This document shows positions 1 through 5,675 of a stretch of 6,310 nt of DNA, one piece after another. The notes under the pieces are model-generated. The model searched no databases. It was not told the origin of the DNA and saw only the letters and a list, made by a program, of their open reading frames with translations. Where the stretch lies: NCBI GenBank assembly GCA_027053145.1, contig JALUED010000016.1:1-6310 (forward strand), in the 5' to 3' direction. The first letter of the stretch is position 1. Every line of letters starts with the position of its first letter. A program made the position numbers and the translations under genes. Source of the DNA: Thermaceae bacterium (GTDB taxonomy: Bacteria; Deinococcota; Deinococci; Deinococcales; Marinithermaceae).

Positions 1-636
1 GACCCGGGGCCGTTGCCCGCGGTCGTCTCCCCTTCCGCCCTCCTCGCCGAGCGGGCATGGCCCGAAGACCCCGAGGGCCCGCTTCTGGCCCCGCCCCCCG
101 AGCGGCTTAAAGCCCGGGCCGTGGGCGTTTTGGTCCACTTCGCCATCGCCCAAAACGCCCGTCCCGAACCCGCCTACCTGGACGCCCTTCTCGCCCAGGA
201 GATCGTCCGGCCGCTTACCGAAAGCGAGCGAAAGGCGGTGCGGGCCGACCTCGAGGCGCTCCTTTCCGCCTACCACCGGATGCTGAAAGGCCCCCTCGTC
301 CCCCTGGAGGCGCGGGAAAAGGACTACGCCGAATGGCCCTTCGTCCTTCCCTGGGGCACCTCGGTGGTCGAGGGGGTGATTGACCGGCTCTACTGCGCCA
401 AAGGGACCTGGTTCCTGGACGACTACAAAACCGACCGAACCGAAGGCGACCTCCTCGCCCACGCTGAGGCCTCGGGCTACCTTTTCCAGCTCGGCGTTTA
501 CGCCCGAGCGGTCAAGGAGGCCCTAGGCGTCCGACCCCGGGTCCGGCTCGTCTTCCTCCGGCACGAGGAGGTCGTCGAGCTCCCGGAAGAGGTCCTCGAG
601 CGCGCCCTCGACCGCGGCGAGCTGCTCCCGAGCTAG
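1..636 (+). CDS. addA: AddA-like helicase-nuclease, C-terminal RecB-family nuclease domain (5' partial)
   Basis: The reading frame is open from base 1 to a TAG at 634-636, so the gene starts left of the window. The TTG at 13 is not a credible start. Numbering from the Leu at 13-15 as residue 1, the part seen is a PD-(D/E)XK nuclease of the RecB type. It has a conserved His in LVHFAIAQ (H42), GVIDRLY with metal-binding D124, LDDYKTD with D137 and K139, and the QLGVY motif (Q159, Y163). This order and the DYKTD form fit the C-terminal domain of AddA, the helicase-nuclease that resects double-strand ends with AddB for recombination. No Fe-S cysteines of the AddB type are visible. The helicase domain lies outside, so another UvrD-type helicase-nuclease or a stand-alone nuclease is possible. 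The last 37 codons overlap the small gene on the other strand. Domain call is firm; AddA is inferred. Confidence 0.5.
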   Translation, partial: DPGPLPAVVSPSALLAERAWPEDPEGPLLAPPPERLKARAVGVLVHFAIAQNARPEPAYLDALLAQEIVRPLTESERKAVRADLEALLSAYHRMLKGPLVPLEAREKDYAEWPFVLPWGTSVVEGVIDRLYCAKGTWFLDDYKTDRTEGDLLAHAEASGYLFQLGVYARAVKEALGVRPRVRLVFLRHEEVVELPEEVLERALDRGELLPS

Positions 637-789
637 CTCGATCTCCTGGCTGCCCTCAACCTCCTTGCCCATCCGCACCAGGATGCGGCCGAGGAGGTAG
701 CGAAGGCGGGGATCGTTCTCCTCAAGAAGCCAAGCCCGAAGCCGCGCCGCGGCGGCGGGCTCCTCACCGGCGGCGAGGAGGGCCCTCAC
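523..789 (-). CDS. small acidic, helical TPR-like protein, function unknown
   Basis: An 88-residue protein that I do not recognise. Residues 1-45 are rich in Ala, Leu and Arg and look like paired amphipathic helices. DPRLRYLLGRILVRMGK (26-42) resembles a tetratricopeptide helix pair. The tail from about residue 61 is strongly acidic (FRELDDLL, PEEDEPDPG). There is no signal peptide, membrane segment or Cys. The GTG start at 789-787 overlaps the TGA of the osmC-like gene in the four bases GTGA, which suggests translational coupling and is the best evidence that the gene is real. No Shine-Dalgarno lies close by; a GGAGG is 16 nt upstream. The last 37 codons run antisense to the end of the nuclease gene, in the phase where high-GC genomes often give spurious antisense ORFs, so the C-terminal half is less certain. 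It may act with the OsmC protein or SDR, but nothing in its sequence shows this. Confidence 0.5.
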   Translation of the reverse strand: MRALLAAGEEPAAAARLRAWLLEENDPRLRYLLGRILVRMGKEVEGSQEIELAREQLAAVEGALEDLFRELDDLLVPEEDEPDPGSDA

Positions 790-1217
790 CTCGTCGAGGA
801 CTCGGCCTCCTCCCAGGGCTCGACCACCACCTCAAGCTCGACCTCGGCGTTTAGGTTGGCGGTCACCGAGCAGAACTTCCGGTGGGAGAGCTCGGCGGCG
901 TGGCGCAGGGCCTTCTCGGTGACGCCGGGGCCGCTCCCGATGTGCCGGACCACGATTTTGGTATAGCGCTTCGGATGGGTCTCGGCCCGCACCCCCTCGA
1001 CCTCGACCCGGTAGCGGGCAAGCGGGGTGCGCTTTTTCCGCATGATGCTGACCACGTCGTAGGCGGTGCAGGACCCCAGGCTCGCGAGCAAGAGCTCCAT
1101 GGGGCGAAGCCCCACGGGCGGGGAGTCCCCGTCGATCACCACCCGCACCTTTTGCTCGTTTTCGGCGGCGAAGCGAAACCCGCAGAGGTGCTCGACGACG
1201 ATCTTCTTCCGGTTCAT
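786..1217 (-). CDS. OsmC/Ohr-family protein (probable thiol peroxidase or related)
   Basis: A 143-residue cytoplasmic protein, the usual length for the family. Its members reduce organic hydroperoxides with a redox pair of cysteines. Both cysteines are present: C50 in ASLGSCTAYDV, on the central helix after the conserved GLRPMELL (E41), and C116 in HRKFCSVTANL near the C-terminus. The KFCSV form is closer to the YhfA-like OsmC subgroup than to classical Ohr, so the substrate is uncertain and peroxidase activity is inferred. The ATG at 1217 is chosen because AGAGG (minus strand 1227-1223) sits 5 nt before it. The gene starts 11 nt after the SDR stop and its TGA overlaps the GTG of the next gene, so it is the middle gene of a three-gene operon read from the promoter at about 2021. 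Confidence 0.5.
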   Translation of the reverse strand: MNRKKIVVEHLCGFRFAAENEQKVRVVIDGDSPPVGLRPMELLLASLGSCTAYDVVSIMRKKRTPLARYRVEVEGVRAETHPKRYTKIVVRHIGSGPGVTEKALRHAAELSHRKFCSVTANLNAEVELEVVVEPWEEAESSTR

Positions 1218-1228
1218 ACGAGCCTCTA

Positions 1229-2014
1229 TTAAAGCAAAGCGCGGACGTAGCCGCCGTCCACAAGCAGGGTCTGCCCGGTGATGTACCCCGCTGGCTCGCT
1301 CAGGAGGAAGACCGCCGCGGCCGCGATCTCCTCCGGGCGGCCGAGGCGCCGCATGGGGATCTGGGCCTCAAGCCTTCCCCTCACCTCCTCCACGGGCACC
1401 CCCTCGCGCTCGGCCTGGTGGCCGAGGAGCGCTTCCACCCGCTCGGTTTGGGTGTAGCCGGGCCCCACCGCGTTCACCGTGACCCCGTGGGGGGCGACCT
1501 CGCGGGCGAGCGTCTTCAGGTAGCCGGTGAGCCCGGCCCGGACGCCGTTGGAAAGCGCCAGGTTCTCCACCGGCTCCTTGACCGAGATCGAGGTGATGAA
1601 AACGATCCGGCCAAAGCGCCGCGCCTTCATCCCCGGGAGCAGGCCGCTCACGAGCCGCACCATGGGCAAAAAGAGCTCGCCGAAGGCCCGTGCCCAGGCC
1701 TCGGGAGCGAGGTCCTCGGCGCTCCCCGGGGGAGGTCCGCCGGTGTTGCCGAGGAAGAGCTCGGCGTCGCCGAAGCTTTTTAGGGCCTCTAAAATCCGCT
1801 CCGCCGCGTCCTCGCGGGCGAGGTCCACCGCCAGGAAATCGGCCTCGGCGCCTCGGTCCCTGAGCCTCCGGGCGAGCTCGGAAAGCCGCTCCCGGCTCCG
1901 GGCCACCAAGAAGACCCGGGCCCCCTCGGCAGCCAGGGCCTCCGCCACCGCCCGGCCAATGCCCTTCGAGGCGCCTGTGACCAGCGCCGTCCTTCCACGA
2001 ATCCCAAGCTCCAT
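1229..2014 (-). CDS. SDR-family oxidoreductase, atypical 3-oxoacyl-ACP reductase-like (Tyr and Lys of the tetrad replaced)
   Basis: A 261-residue Rossmann-fold protein of normal classical-SDR length. The nucleotide-binding motif TGASKGIG is at 13-20, NTGG at 90-93 replaces the usual NNAG, the Ser of the tetrad is S142 in FITSIS, and the C-terminal ITGQTLLVDGG (245-255) is standard. Aligned by spacing to FabG (Ser138, Tyr151, Lys155), the Tyr position is S155 and the Lys position is R159, in LSNGVRAG. The set TGGPPPG, SIS.KEP and LSN..RAG matches the known BKR-like SDR subgroup that lacks a perfect catalytic tetrad. This is therefore a subfamily trait rather than decay. The reaction and substrate are unknown; a classical FabG role in fatty acid synthesis is unlikely. 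It is the first gene of the operon with osmC and the small acidic gene. The ATG at 2014 lies 6 nt after a perfect TATAAT, so the mRNA is probably leaderless. Confidence 0.5.
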   Translation of the reverse strand: MELGIRGRTALVTGASKGIGRAVAEALAAEGARVFLVARSRERLSELARRLRDRGAEADFLAVDLAREDAAERILEALKSFGDAELFLGNTGGPPPGSAEDLAPEAWARAFGELFLPMVRLVSGLLPGMKARRFGRIVFITSISVKEPVENLALSNGVRAGLTGYLKTLAREVAPHGVTVNAVGPGYTQTERVEALLGHQAEREGVPVEEVRGRLEAQIPMRRLGRPEEIAAAAVFLLSEPAGYITGQTLLVDGGYVRALL

Positions 2015-2020
2015 GCCCGG

Positions 2021-2026
2021 ATTATA
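2021..2026 (-). promoter_or_regulatory. -10 box TATAAT of the SDR-osmC operon, leaderless geometry
   Basis: Perfect TATAAT on the minus strand, with 6 nt (CCGGGC) between its last T and the ATG at 2014. Transcription would start at or beside the ATG. No Shine-Dalgarno precedes the ATG, in agreement. A convincing -35 box is not seen at 16-18 nt; TTGATC is present but only 13 nt upstream. The box overlaps the -10 box of the divergent cupin gene. Confidence 0.5.
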
Positions 2027-2028
2027 GT
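2023..2028 (+). promoter_or_regulatory. -10 box TATAGT of the cupin gene, leaderless geometry
   Basis: TATAGT on the plus strand, with 6 nt (GGCGGC) between its last T and the ATG at 2035, the same geometry as the divergent SDR gene. Four of its six base pairs are shared with the opposite TATAAT. No Shine-Dalgarno of normal spacing precedes the cupin ATG, so a leaderless mRNA is likely. No clear -35 box was found. Confidence 0.5.
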
Positions 2029-2034
2029 GGCGGC

Positions 2035-2361
2035 ATGGAGATCAAGGACCTCTCCGCGCTGGTGCGGTTTTCCGAGGAGAAAATGCAAAAGATCGAAGTC
2101 TTTCCCTCCAGGCGCTTGCGCTACGACCTCTACACCCTCCTGCCCGGCCAGGCCCAAAGGATCCACACCCACCCAAACGCCGACAAGATCTACTATGCCC
2201 TGGAAGGCGAGGTCGTCTTGCGCGTGGGTGAGGAGGAAGCCCTGCTCCCCGAGGGCTCGGCGGGCTTCGCCCCTGCGGGGAGCCCCCACGGGGTTCGAAA
2301 CGTCTCCGCAAGCCCCGCGGTCTTGCTGGTGGTCATGGCGCCTCGGGAAGGGGCTTCTTAA
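2035..2361 (+). CDS. single-domain cupin protein
   Basis: A 108-residue small beta-barrel protein of the cupin_2 type. Motif 1 reads GQAQRIHTH...ALEG (38-58) with metal ligands H44 and H46; the position usually held by Glu is K51, next to D50. Motif 2, G74 to N89, fits G(x5)PxGxxH(x3)N fully, with P80, G82, H85 and N89. A three-His metal site is therefore likely, in the cytoplasm since there is no signal peptide. Cupins of this size include isomerases, dioxygenases and sugar or ligand binders, and nothing here picks one. The ATG at 2035 is favoured by the -10 box 6 nt upstream. The gene diverges from the SDR operon with a 20-bp gap, and its last 29 bases overlap the end of the GNAT gene. Co-regulation with the SDR operon is an inference from the shared promoter. 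Confidence 0.5.
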   Translation: MEIKDLSALVRFSEEKMQKIEVFPSRRLRYDLYTLLPGQAQRIHTHPNADKIYYALEGEVVLRVGEEEALLPEGSAGFAPAGSPHGVRNVSASPAVLLVVMAPREGAS

Positions 2362-2818
2362 ACCATTTGAGGGCCGGCCCCCCGCTCTTTACAAAGCGGT
2401 AGCCGAGGGCGGTGAAAAACCGCTCCGCCTGAGGGTTCTCGCCGTAGACCAGGGCGTAGAGGGTGCGGTAGCGGCCGGCAAGCTCCCGCTCAAGCGCGCG
2501 CACCGCCTGCCGTCCAAGGCCGAGCCCGCGGTAAGCCTCGACCACGAGCACCAGGGAGAGGGTGGCCGCGTCCGGCTCGGGGTGGCCGAGCCGATAGTCC
2601 AATAGGCCCACCGGCTCGTCCGCAAGCAAGAGAAGCTCAAGCCGCCTCGAGCCCTCCCCAAGGGCTTGGAGCTCGCGGGCGACATCCGCTTCCTTGGGCG
2701 GCTCGGCGCCGAGGGTTGCGAAGTACCCCGGGCTTTGCCGGTAGACGGCCAGAACCCTTGCAACATCCTTGGGCCCCGCCCGGAGGCGCCGCAAGGGGAG
2801 CCGCGCGTCTCGGACCAT
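2333..2818 (-). CDS. GNAT-family N-acetyltransferase
   Basis: GNAT enzymes move an acetyl group from acetyl-CoA to an amine; the substrate here is unknown. Motif A is clear: a hydrophobic strand LSLVLVVE followed by YRGLGLGRQAVRALE, which gives the R-x-x-G-x-G pyrophosphate loop. Motif B is ENPQAERFFTALGYRFV near the C-terminus. From the ATG at 2818 the protein has 161 residues, typical of the family, and the first strand (LPLRRLRAG) begins at once. In-frame ATGs at 2827 and 2845 would add 3 or 9 residues; none of the three has a well-placed ribosome site or -10 box, so the start is uncertain. The 2845 start lies only 8 nt past the CSP terminator hairpin. Expression may depend on readthrough from the CSP gene. 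The TGA lies inside the cupin gene, giving a 29-nt tail-to-tail overlap. Family is sure, role unknown. Confidence 0.5.
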   Translation of the reverse strand: MVRDARLPLRRLRAGPKDVARVLAVYRQSPGYFATLGAEPPKEADVARELQALGEGSRRLELLLLADEPVGLLDYRLGHPEPDAATLSLVLVVEAYRGLGLGRQAVRALERELAGRYRTLYALVYGENPQAERFFTALGYRFVKSGGPALKWFKKPLPEAP

Positions 2819-2845
2819 CGCTCCCATCTTCGAGCACGAAAGCAT

Positions 2846-2878
2846 GAGAAAGGGCGGCCAGGCCTAGGCCTGACCGCC
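2846..2878 (-). terminator. Rho-independent terminator after the cold-shock gene
   Basis: A nearly perfect inverted repeat, 2853-2865 against 2866-2878, centred on CCTAGG and followed on the minus strand by CTTTCTC. The one imperfect pair (2858/2873) is a G-U wobble in minus-strand RNA but a C-A mismatch in plus-strand RNA, which supports minus-strand use. It begins 16 nt after the CSP stop. The U tract is interrupted, so termination may be partial and let some transcription reach the GNAT gene. Confidence 0.5.
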
Positions 2879-2894
2879 GCGTTGAGCCCGCTTG

Positions 2895-3116
2895 CTAGCG
2901 ATCCGCCGGCTCGACGACGGTGACGTTCACCGCCTGGGGCCCTTTGCCGGCCCGGCCGGGCTCGACCTCGAACTCGACGATGTCGCCCTCGTTTAGGGTG
3001 CGAAAGCCCTCGGCGTTGATGGCGGTGTAGTGGACGAAAACGTCGCCCTCGCCCTCACGCTCGATGAAGCCGTACCCCTTTTCCGCACTGAACCACTTCA
3101 CTCGACCCTTCGGCAT
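2895..3116 (-). CDS. cold-shock protein, CspA family
   Basis: A 73-residue single cold-shock domain protein, a five-strand OB fold that binds single-stranded RNA and DNA and acts as an RNA chaperone. It has [15 protein letters not shown] at the start, RNP1 (KGYGFI, 13-18), RNP2 (VFVHY, 26-30) and the usual [10 protein letters not shown] and GPQAVNV segments. The frame is open further upstream, but the ATG at 3116 is the start: MPKGRVKWF is the canonical N-terminus and AAAGGAAG (minus strand 3129-3122) lies 5 nt before it. The upstream extension is Pro/Gly-rich and unlike the family. The gene lies 101 nt after dnaJ in the same direction and ends in its own hairpin terminator, so it can be expressed alone. 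In thermophiles such proteins are often constitutive, so cold induction is not implied. Confidence 0.5.
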   Translation of the reverse strand: MPKGRVKWFSAEKGYGFIEREGEGDVFVHYTAINAEGFRTLNEGDIVEFEVEPGRAGKGPQAVNVTVVEPADR

Positions 3117-3191
3117 TGCAACTTCCTTTCGCTCGCCCGGATCTGGGGGTTGGGACTCGCCTTGCGCCCCCGGATTTTGCCCGGACGCCTC

Positions 3192-3220
3192 AGGGTACCA
3201 CCCTCTTTTGCGTTTGTCTA
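3192..3220 (-). promoter_or_regulatory. possible promoter of the cold-shock gene
   Basis: On the minus strand, TAGACA (3220-3215, five of six bases of TTGACA) is followed after 17 nt by TACCCT (3197-3192), with TGG just before it as in an extended -10. The -10 box itself is weak (T, A and final T only). The TAG of the -35 box is the dnaJ stop codon. A start near 3185 would give a leader of about 69 nt. Cotranscription from dnaJ is the alternative. Confidence 0.5.
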
Positions 3221-4291
3221 CTGCCGCTTGAAGGCCCGCTTGACCCGGTCCCAAATCCCCTCAAGTCCGGCTTCCTCGCCCATCGCCTCGGCGTATTCCA
3301 AAAGGGCCTTCTTGGCCTTGGGGGGGAGTTTTTTGGGTACCTCGAGCTCGGTGACGACGAGGAGGCTTCCGGGCGGCCCGCCGGCAGGGTCGGGAAGGCC
3401 CGCGCCCTCGAGCTCGAAGACCTCGCCGTGCCCGGTTCCGGGGGGAACCTCAAGCGGAACCGGCCCGTCCAGGCTTGGAACCTCCACCCGGGCCCCGAGC
3501 GCCGCCTGGGCAAGGCCAAGCTTCAGTCGGTAGACGAGGTTCTTACCGTCGCGCTCAAGCTCCGGGTGCGGCCGCGCCCGCACCCGAACGTAGAGGTCGC
3601 CGGCGCCCCCGGGCCCCACATGCCCCCGGCTGGGCACCCGGAGGAGCTGGTCTTCTCCGATCCCCGGGGGGATCCTAAGTACCACCTCGTCCTCGGCCTC
3701 GACCACCCCCTGGCCTCCGCAAGTGGGGCAGCGCTCGGTCAAAATGCGCCCGGCCCCCTTGCAGTGCGGGCAGGCGGCCTCCTGCACCATGGTGCCGAAG
3801 AAGGTCCGGTGGAAGCTTTGCACCCGGCCCGCGCCCCGGCAGGTGGGGCAAACCTGGGTCCGGCCTCCGGCGCCCCCGCAGGTGGGGCAGGGCACCCGGC
3901 GACGGTAGCGCGCCCGGACCTCGCCGCCTTGGGCCAGGGTTTTGAGGTCCACCTCGACCTCGATCGTGAGGTCCGCCCCTCGGCGCGCTCGACTTCGGCC
4001 GCCCACCCGGACCCCAAAAAGCTCCTCGAAAAGATCGAAGAGGTCCTCGGGGTAGACGTTTCGGTAGGCCTCGGCCCCCTCGACGAAGCCCCGCCGGTCG
4101 TACTCGGCCCGTTTTTGGGGGTCGGAGAGCACGGCGTAGGCCTCGTTGATTTCCTTGAAGTGCTCCTCGGCCTCGGGATCGCCGCGGTTTTTGTCGGGAT
4201 GGTACTTCTTCGCGAGCTCGCGGTAGGCGCGCTTGATCTCCTCCTGGCTCGCGTTCCGGGGCACGCCGAGGATGGCGTAGTAGTCCTTCAT
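3218..4291 (-). CDS. dnaJ: DnaJ/Hsp40 co-chaperone with zinc domain, G/F region nearly absent
   Basis: A 357-residue J-protein that would stimulate DnaK ATPase and deliver unfolded clients in the cytoplasm. The J domain (1-68) holds HPD at 31-33. Four zinc-binding CxxCxGxG repeats follow at C135/C138, C148/C151, C174/C177 and C188/C191, then the two C-terminal beta domains (about 200-320) and a basic tail. The stretch joining J domain and zinc part (about 69-105) holds [12 protein letters not shown] but almost no Gly/Phe-rich repeat, unlike E. coli DnaJ. The known T. thermophilus dnaK-operon DnaJ lacks the zinc domain, so this would be a second, solitary type, with no dnaK, grpE or dafA nearby. 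The ATG at 4291 fits family N-termini ([10 protein letters not shown]) and has AAGGA 5 nt upstream. CSP follows in the same direction. An alternative name is CbpA-like J protein, but the zinc repeats argue for DnaJ. Confidence 0.5.
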   Translation of the reverse strand: MKDYYAILGVPRNASQEEIKRAYRELAKKYHPDKNRGDPEAEEHFKEINEAYAVLSDPQKRAEYDRRGFVEGAEAYRNVYPEDLFDLFEELFGVRVGGRSRARRGADLTIEVEVDLKTLAQGGEVRARYRRRVPCPTCGGAGGRTQVCPTCRGAGRVQSFHRTFFGTMVQEAACPHCKGAGRILTERCPTCGGQGVVEAEDEVVLRIPPGIGEDQLLRVPSRGHVGPGGAGDLYVRVRARPHPELERDGKNLVYRLKLGLAQAALGARVEVPSLDGPVPLEVPPGTGHGEVFELEGAGLPDPAGGPPGSLLVVTELEVPKKLPPKAKKALLEYAEAMGEEAGLEGIWDRVKRAFKRQ

Positions 4292-4301
4292 CGCTTTCCT
4301 T

Positions 4302-4330
4302 ACTATAGGCGCCTCCCGAGTTTTTCTAAA
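4302..4330 (-). promoter_or_regulatory. dnaJ promoter (TTTAGA - 17 nt - TATAGT)
   Basis: On the minus strand the -35 box is TTTAGA (4330-4325, four of six matches) and the -10 box TATAGT (4307-4302, five of six), with a 17-nt spacer. The -10 box ends 10 nt before the ATG, so the leader would be only a few bases and the AAGGA would be only partly transcribed. The -35 box overlaps the rarA -10 box. No CIRCE-like inverted repeat is seen in the gap. Confidence 0.5.
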
Positions 4331-4332
4331 AT
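4327..4332 (+). promoter_or_regulatory. -10 box TAAAAT of rarA, leaderless geometry
   Basis: TAAAAT on the plus strand with 6 nt (GCGTGC) before the GTG at 4339, the same spacing as at the SDR and cupin genes. There is no Shine-Dalgarno. The expected -35 position (about 4304-4309) has no good match and falls on the dnaJ -10 box. It decides the start: the ATG at 4331 is inside the box and out of frame. Confidence 0.5.
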
Positions 4333-4338
4333 GCGTGC

Positions 4339-5598
4339 GTGCGCCCCCCGCTGCCCGAGCGGATCCGGCCTCGATCCTTGGACGAGGTGGCCGGCCAGGA
4401 GGAGCTTAAGCGCCGCCTTGGGCGCCTCATCGAGCGCGGCACGCCGGCCTCGATGATCCTCTGGGGCCCGCCGGGCAGCGGCAAGACCACGATCGCCCGC
4501 CTGCTGGCGGAGGCCTTCCGCCTCCCCTTCGTCGCCCTATCGGCGGTGGAAGCCGGGGTCAAGGAGATCAAAGCCCTGGCCGACAAGGCCGAAAAGAAAG
4601 GGCCGGTTCTGCTCTTTTTCGACGAAATCCACCGACTTAACAAGGCCCAGCAGGACTACCTCCTTCCCCACGTCGAGGCGGGGAGGTTTGTGCTCATAGG
4701 GGCCACCACCGAGAACCCGAGCTTTTCCGTCATCCCCGCGCTCCGCTCCCGGGCGCCGGTCTACGTCCTCCGGCCCCTTAGCAGGGAGGAGATCCTCACC
4801 CTGCTTCGTCGGGCGCTCGCCCACCCCGAGGGGCTTCCCGGGGTCGAGGCGGAGGAGGAAGCGCTTGAGCTCCTCGCCGAGGCCGCCGCCGGCGACGCCC
4901 GGCGGGCGCTGCTTGCGCTTGAGCTTGCCGCCGAGCTTGGCGGGGGGCGGGTGAGCCCCGAGGCCGCGAAAGAAGCCCTCGGCCGCGAGAACCTGGTCAT
5001 GGACAAAGGCGGCGACGCCTTTTTCGACCTGATCAGCGCCCTGCACAAAAGCATCCGCGGCTCCCACGCCGACGCCGCCCTTTACTACCTCGCCCGGATG
5101 CTCGAGGGTGGCGCCGATCCTCTCTACATTGCCCGCCGGCTCGTGCGCATGGCCGCAGAGGATATCGGCCTCGCCGACCCCCTCGCCCTTCGGGTAGCGC
5201 TCGCCGCCAAGGAGGCCTACGCGTTTTTGGGCAGTCCCGAGGGCGAGCTTGCGCTGGCCGAGGCCGCGGTTTACCTTGCGCTCGCTCCCAAGTCGAACGC
5301 GGTGTACGCCGCCTTCGAGCGGGCCCGCGAGGCCGCCCGGGCCCACCCCGCGGCCCCGGTCCCGCTCCACCTTCGAAACGCCCCCACCGGGCTCACGAAA
5401 AAGCTCGGCTACGGGAAGGGCTACGCCTACTACCACGACGATCCGGAAGGCAGTTTTGCGCAGGCGTACCTGCCCGAGGGGCTCGAGGGACTAAGCTTTT
5501 TCGAGCCTGGCGAAGAGGGCTGGGAGAAGAAGGCCAAAGCGCGCTGGGAAGAGCTCAAAAGGCGCTTCGCCCAGGCCAGGGAGCGGAGGGCCAAGTAG
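4339..5598 (+). CDS. rarA: replication-associated recombination protein A (RarA/MgsA), AAA+ ATPase
   Basis: A 419-residue AAA+ protein of the RarA/MgsA/Mgs1 (WRNIP1) family, which forms tetramers and acts at stalled replication forks with SSB. The N-terminal [16 protein letters not shown] is typical. Walker A GPPGSGKT is at 43-50, Walker B LLFFDEIH at 91-98, sensor 1 GATTENPSF at 121-129, the Arg-finger region ALRSR at 134-138, and sensor 2 [11 protein letters not shown] at 185-195. The C-terminal MgsA domain is seen in [15 protein letters not shown] (228-242), [27 protein letters not shown] split around 251-277, and the late [11 protein letters not shown] (361-371). The length is close to the family's usual 420-450. 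The GTG start at 4339 is the only in-frame start after the TAA at 4327-4329. The gene stands alone, divergent from dnaJ, and ends in a terminator at 5664-5681. Confidence 0.5.
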   Translation: MRPPLPERIRPRSLDEVAGQEELKRRLGRLIERGTPASMILWGPPGSGKTTIARLLAEAFRLPFVALSAVEAGVKEIKALADKAEKKGPVLLFFDEIHRLNKAQQDYLLPHVEAGRFVLIGATTENPSFSVIPALRSRAPVYVLRPLSREEILTLLRRALAHPEGLPGVEAEEEALELLAEAAAGDARRALLALELAAELGGGRVSPEAAKEALGRENLVMDKGGDAFFDLISALHKSIRGSHADAALYYLARMLEGGADPLYIARRLVRMAAEDIGLADPLALRVALAAKEAYAFLGSPEGELALAEAAVYLALAPKSNAVYAAFERAREAARAHPAAPVPLHLRNAPTGLTKKLGYGKGYAYYHDDPEGSFAQAYLPEGLEGLSFFEPGEEGWEKKAKARWEELKRRFAQARERRAK

Positions 5599-5617
5599 CC
5601 GCTCCCATCCCCTTTCC

Positions 5618-5675
5618 ACAGGCCACAGGCCACTAGCTACAAGCCTCCTTTTATACAGGCCACAGGCTACGAGCC
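5618..5675. repeat. degenerate heptamer direct repeats, consensus ACARGCY
   Basis: Four heptamers in phase (ACAGGCC, ACAGGCC, ACTAGCT, ACAAGCC; 5618-5645) are followed by a 9-base T-rich break and three more in phase (ACAGGCC, ACAGGCT, ACGAGCC; 5655-5675). The two groups share a 12-base identical core, ACAGGCCACAGG, and then align again after a gap of exactly one heptamer (7 bases) in the second group. They fill most of the 81-bp gap between the convergent rarA and polX genes. No ORF is implied. This may be a dispersed repeat family of the genome. Confidence 0.5.

Noticed and set aside
3192..3204. AGGGT-ACC-ACCCT hairpin between dnaJ and csp as a dnaJ terminator
   Set aside because: The stem is 5 bp and the T-rich side (CTTTT) follows it only on the plus strand, where no gene ends. 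On the minus strand no U tract follows.
3117..3254. 46-residue N-terminal extension of the cold-shock protein
   Set aside because: The extension is Pro/Gly-rich and atypical; a good Shine-Dalgarno and the canonical MPKGRVKWF mark the ATG at 3116.
4331..4333. ATG upstream of the rarA GTG
   Set aside because: It is out of frame with RarA and lies inside the TAAAAT -10 box, so it would not be transcribed from that promoter.
4333..4343. GCGTGCGTGCG short repeat at the rarA start as a phase-variable tract
   Set aside because: Fewer than three units, too short to slip often, and a housekeeping repair gene is an unlikely target.
3116..4456. 446-codon open frame on the plus strand across dnaJ
   Set aside because: It is antisense to a clear DnaJ, has low-complexity Pro/Gly/Ala content and no domain. 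High GC makes stop codons rare in such frames.
4537..5436. 299-codon open frame on the minus strand inside rarA
   Set aside because: Antisense to the AAA+ gene with all its motifs; no family features or ribosome site.
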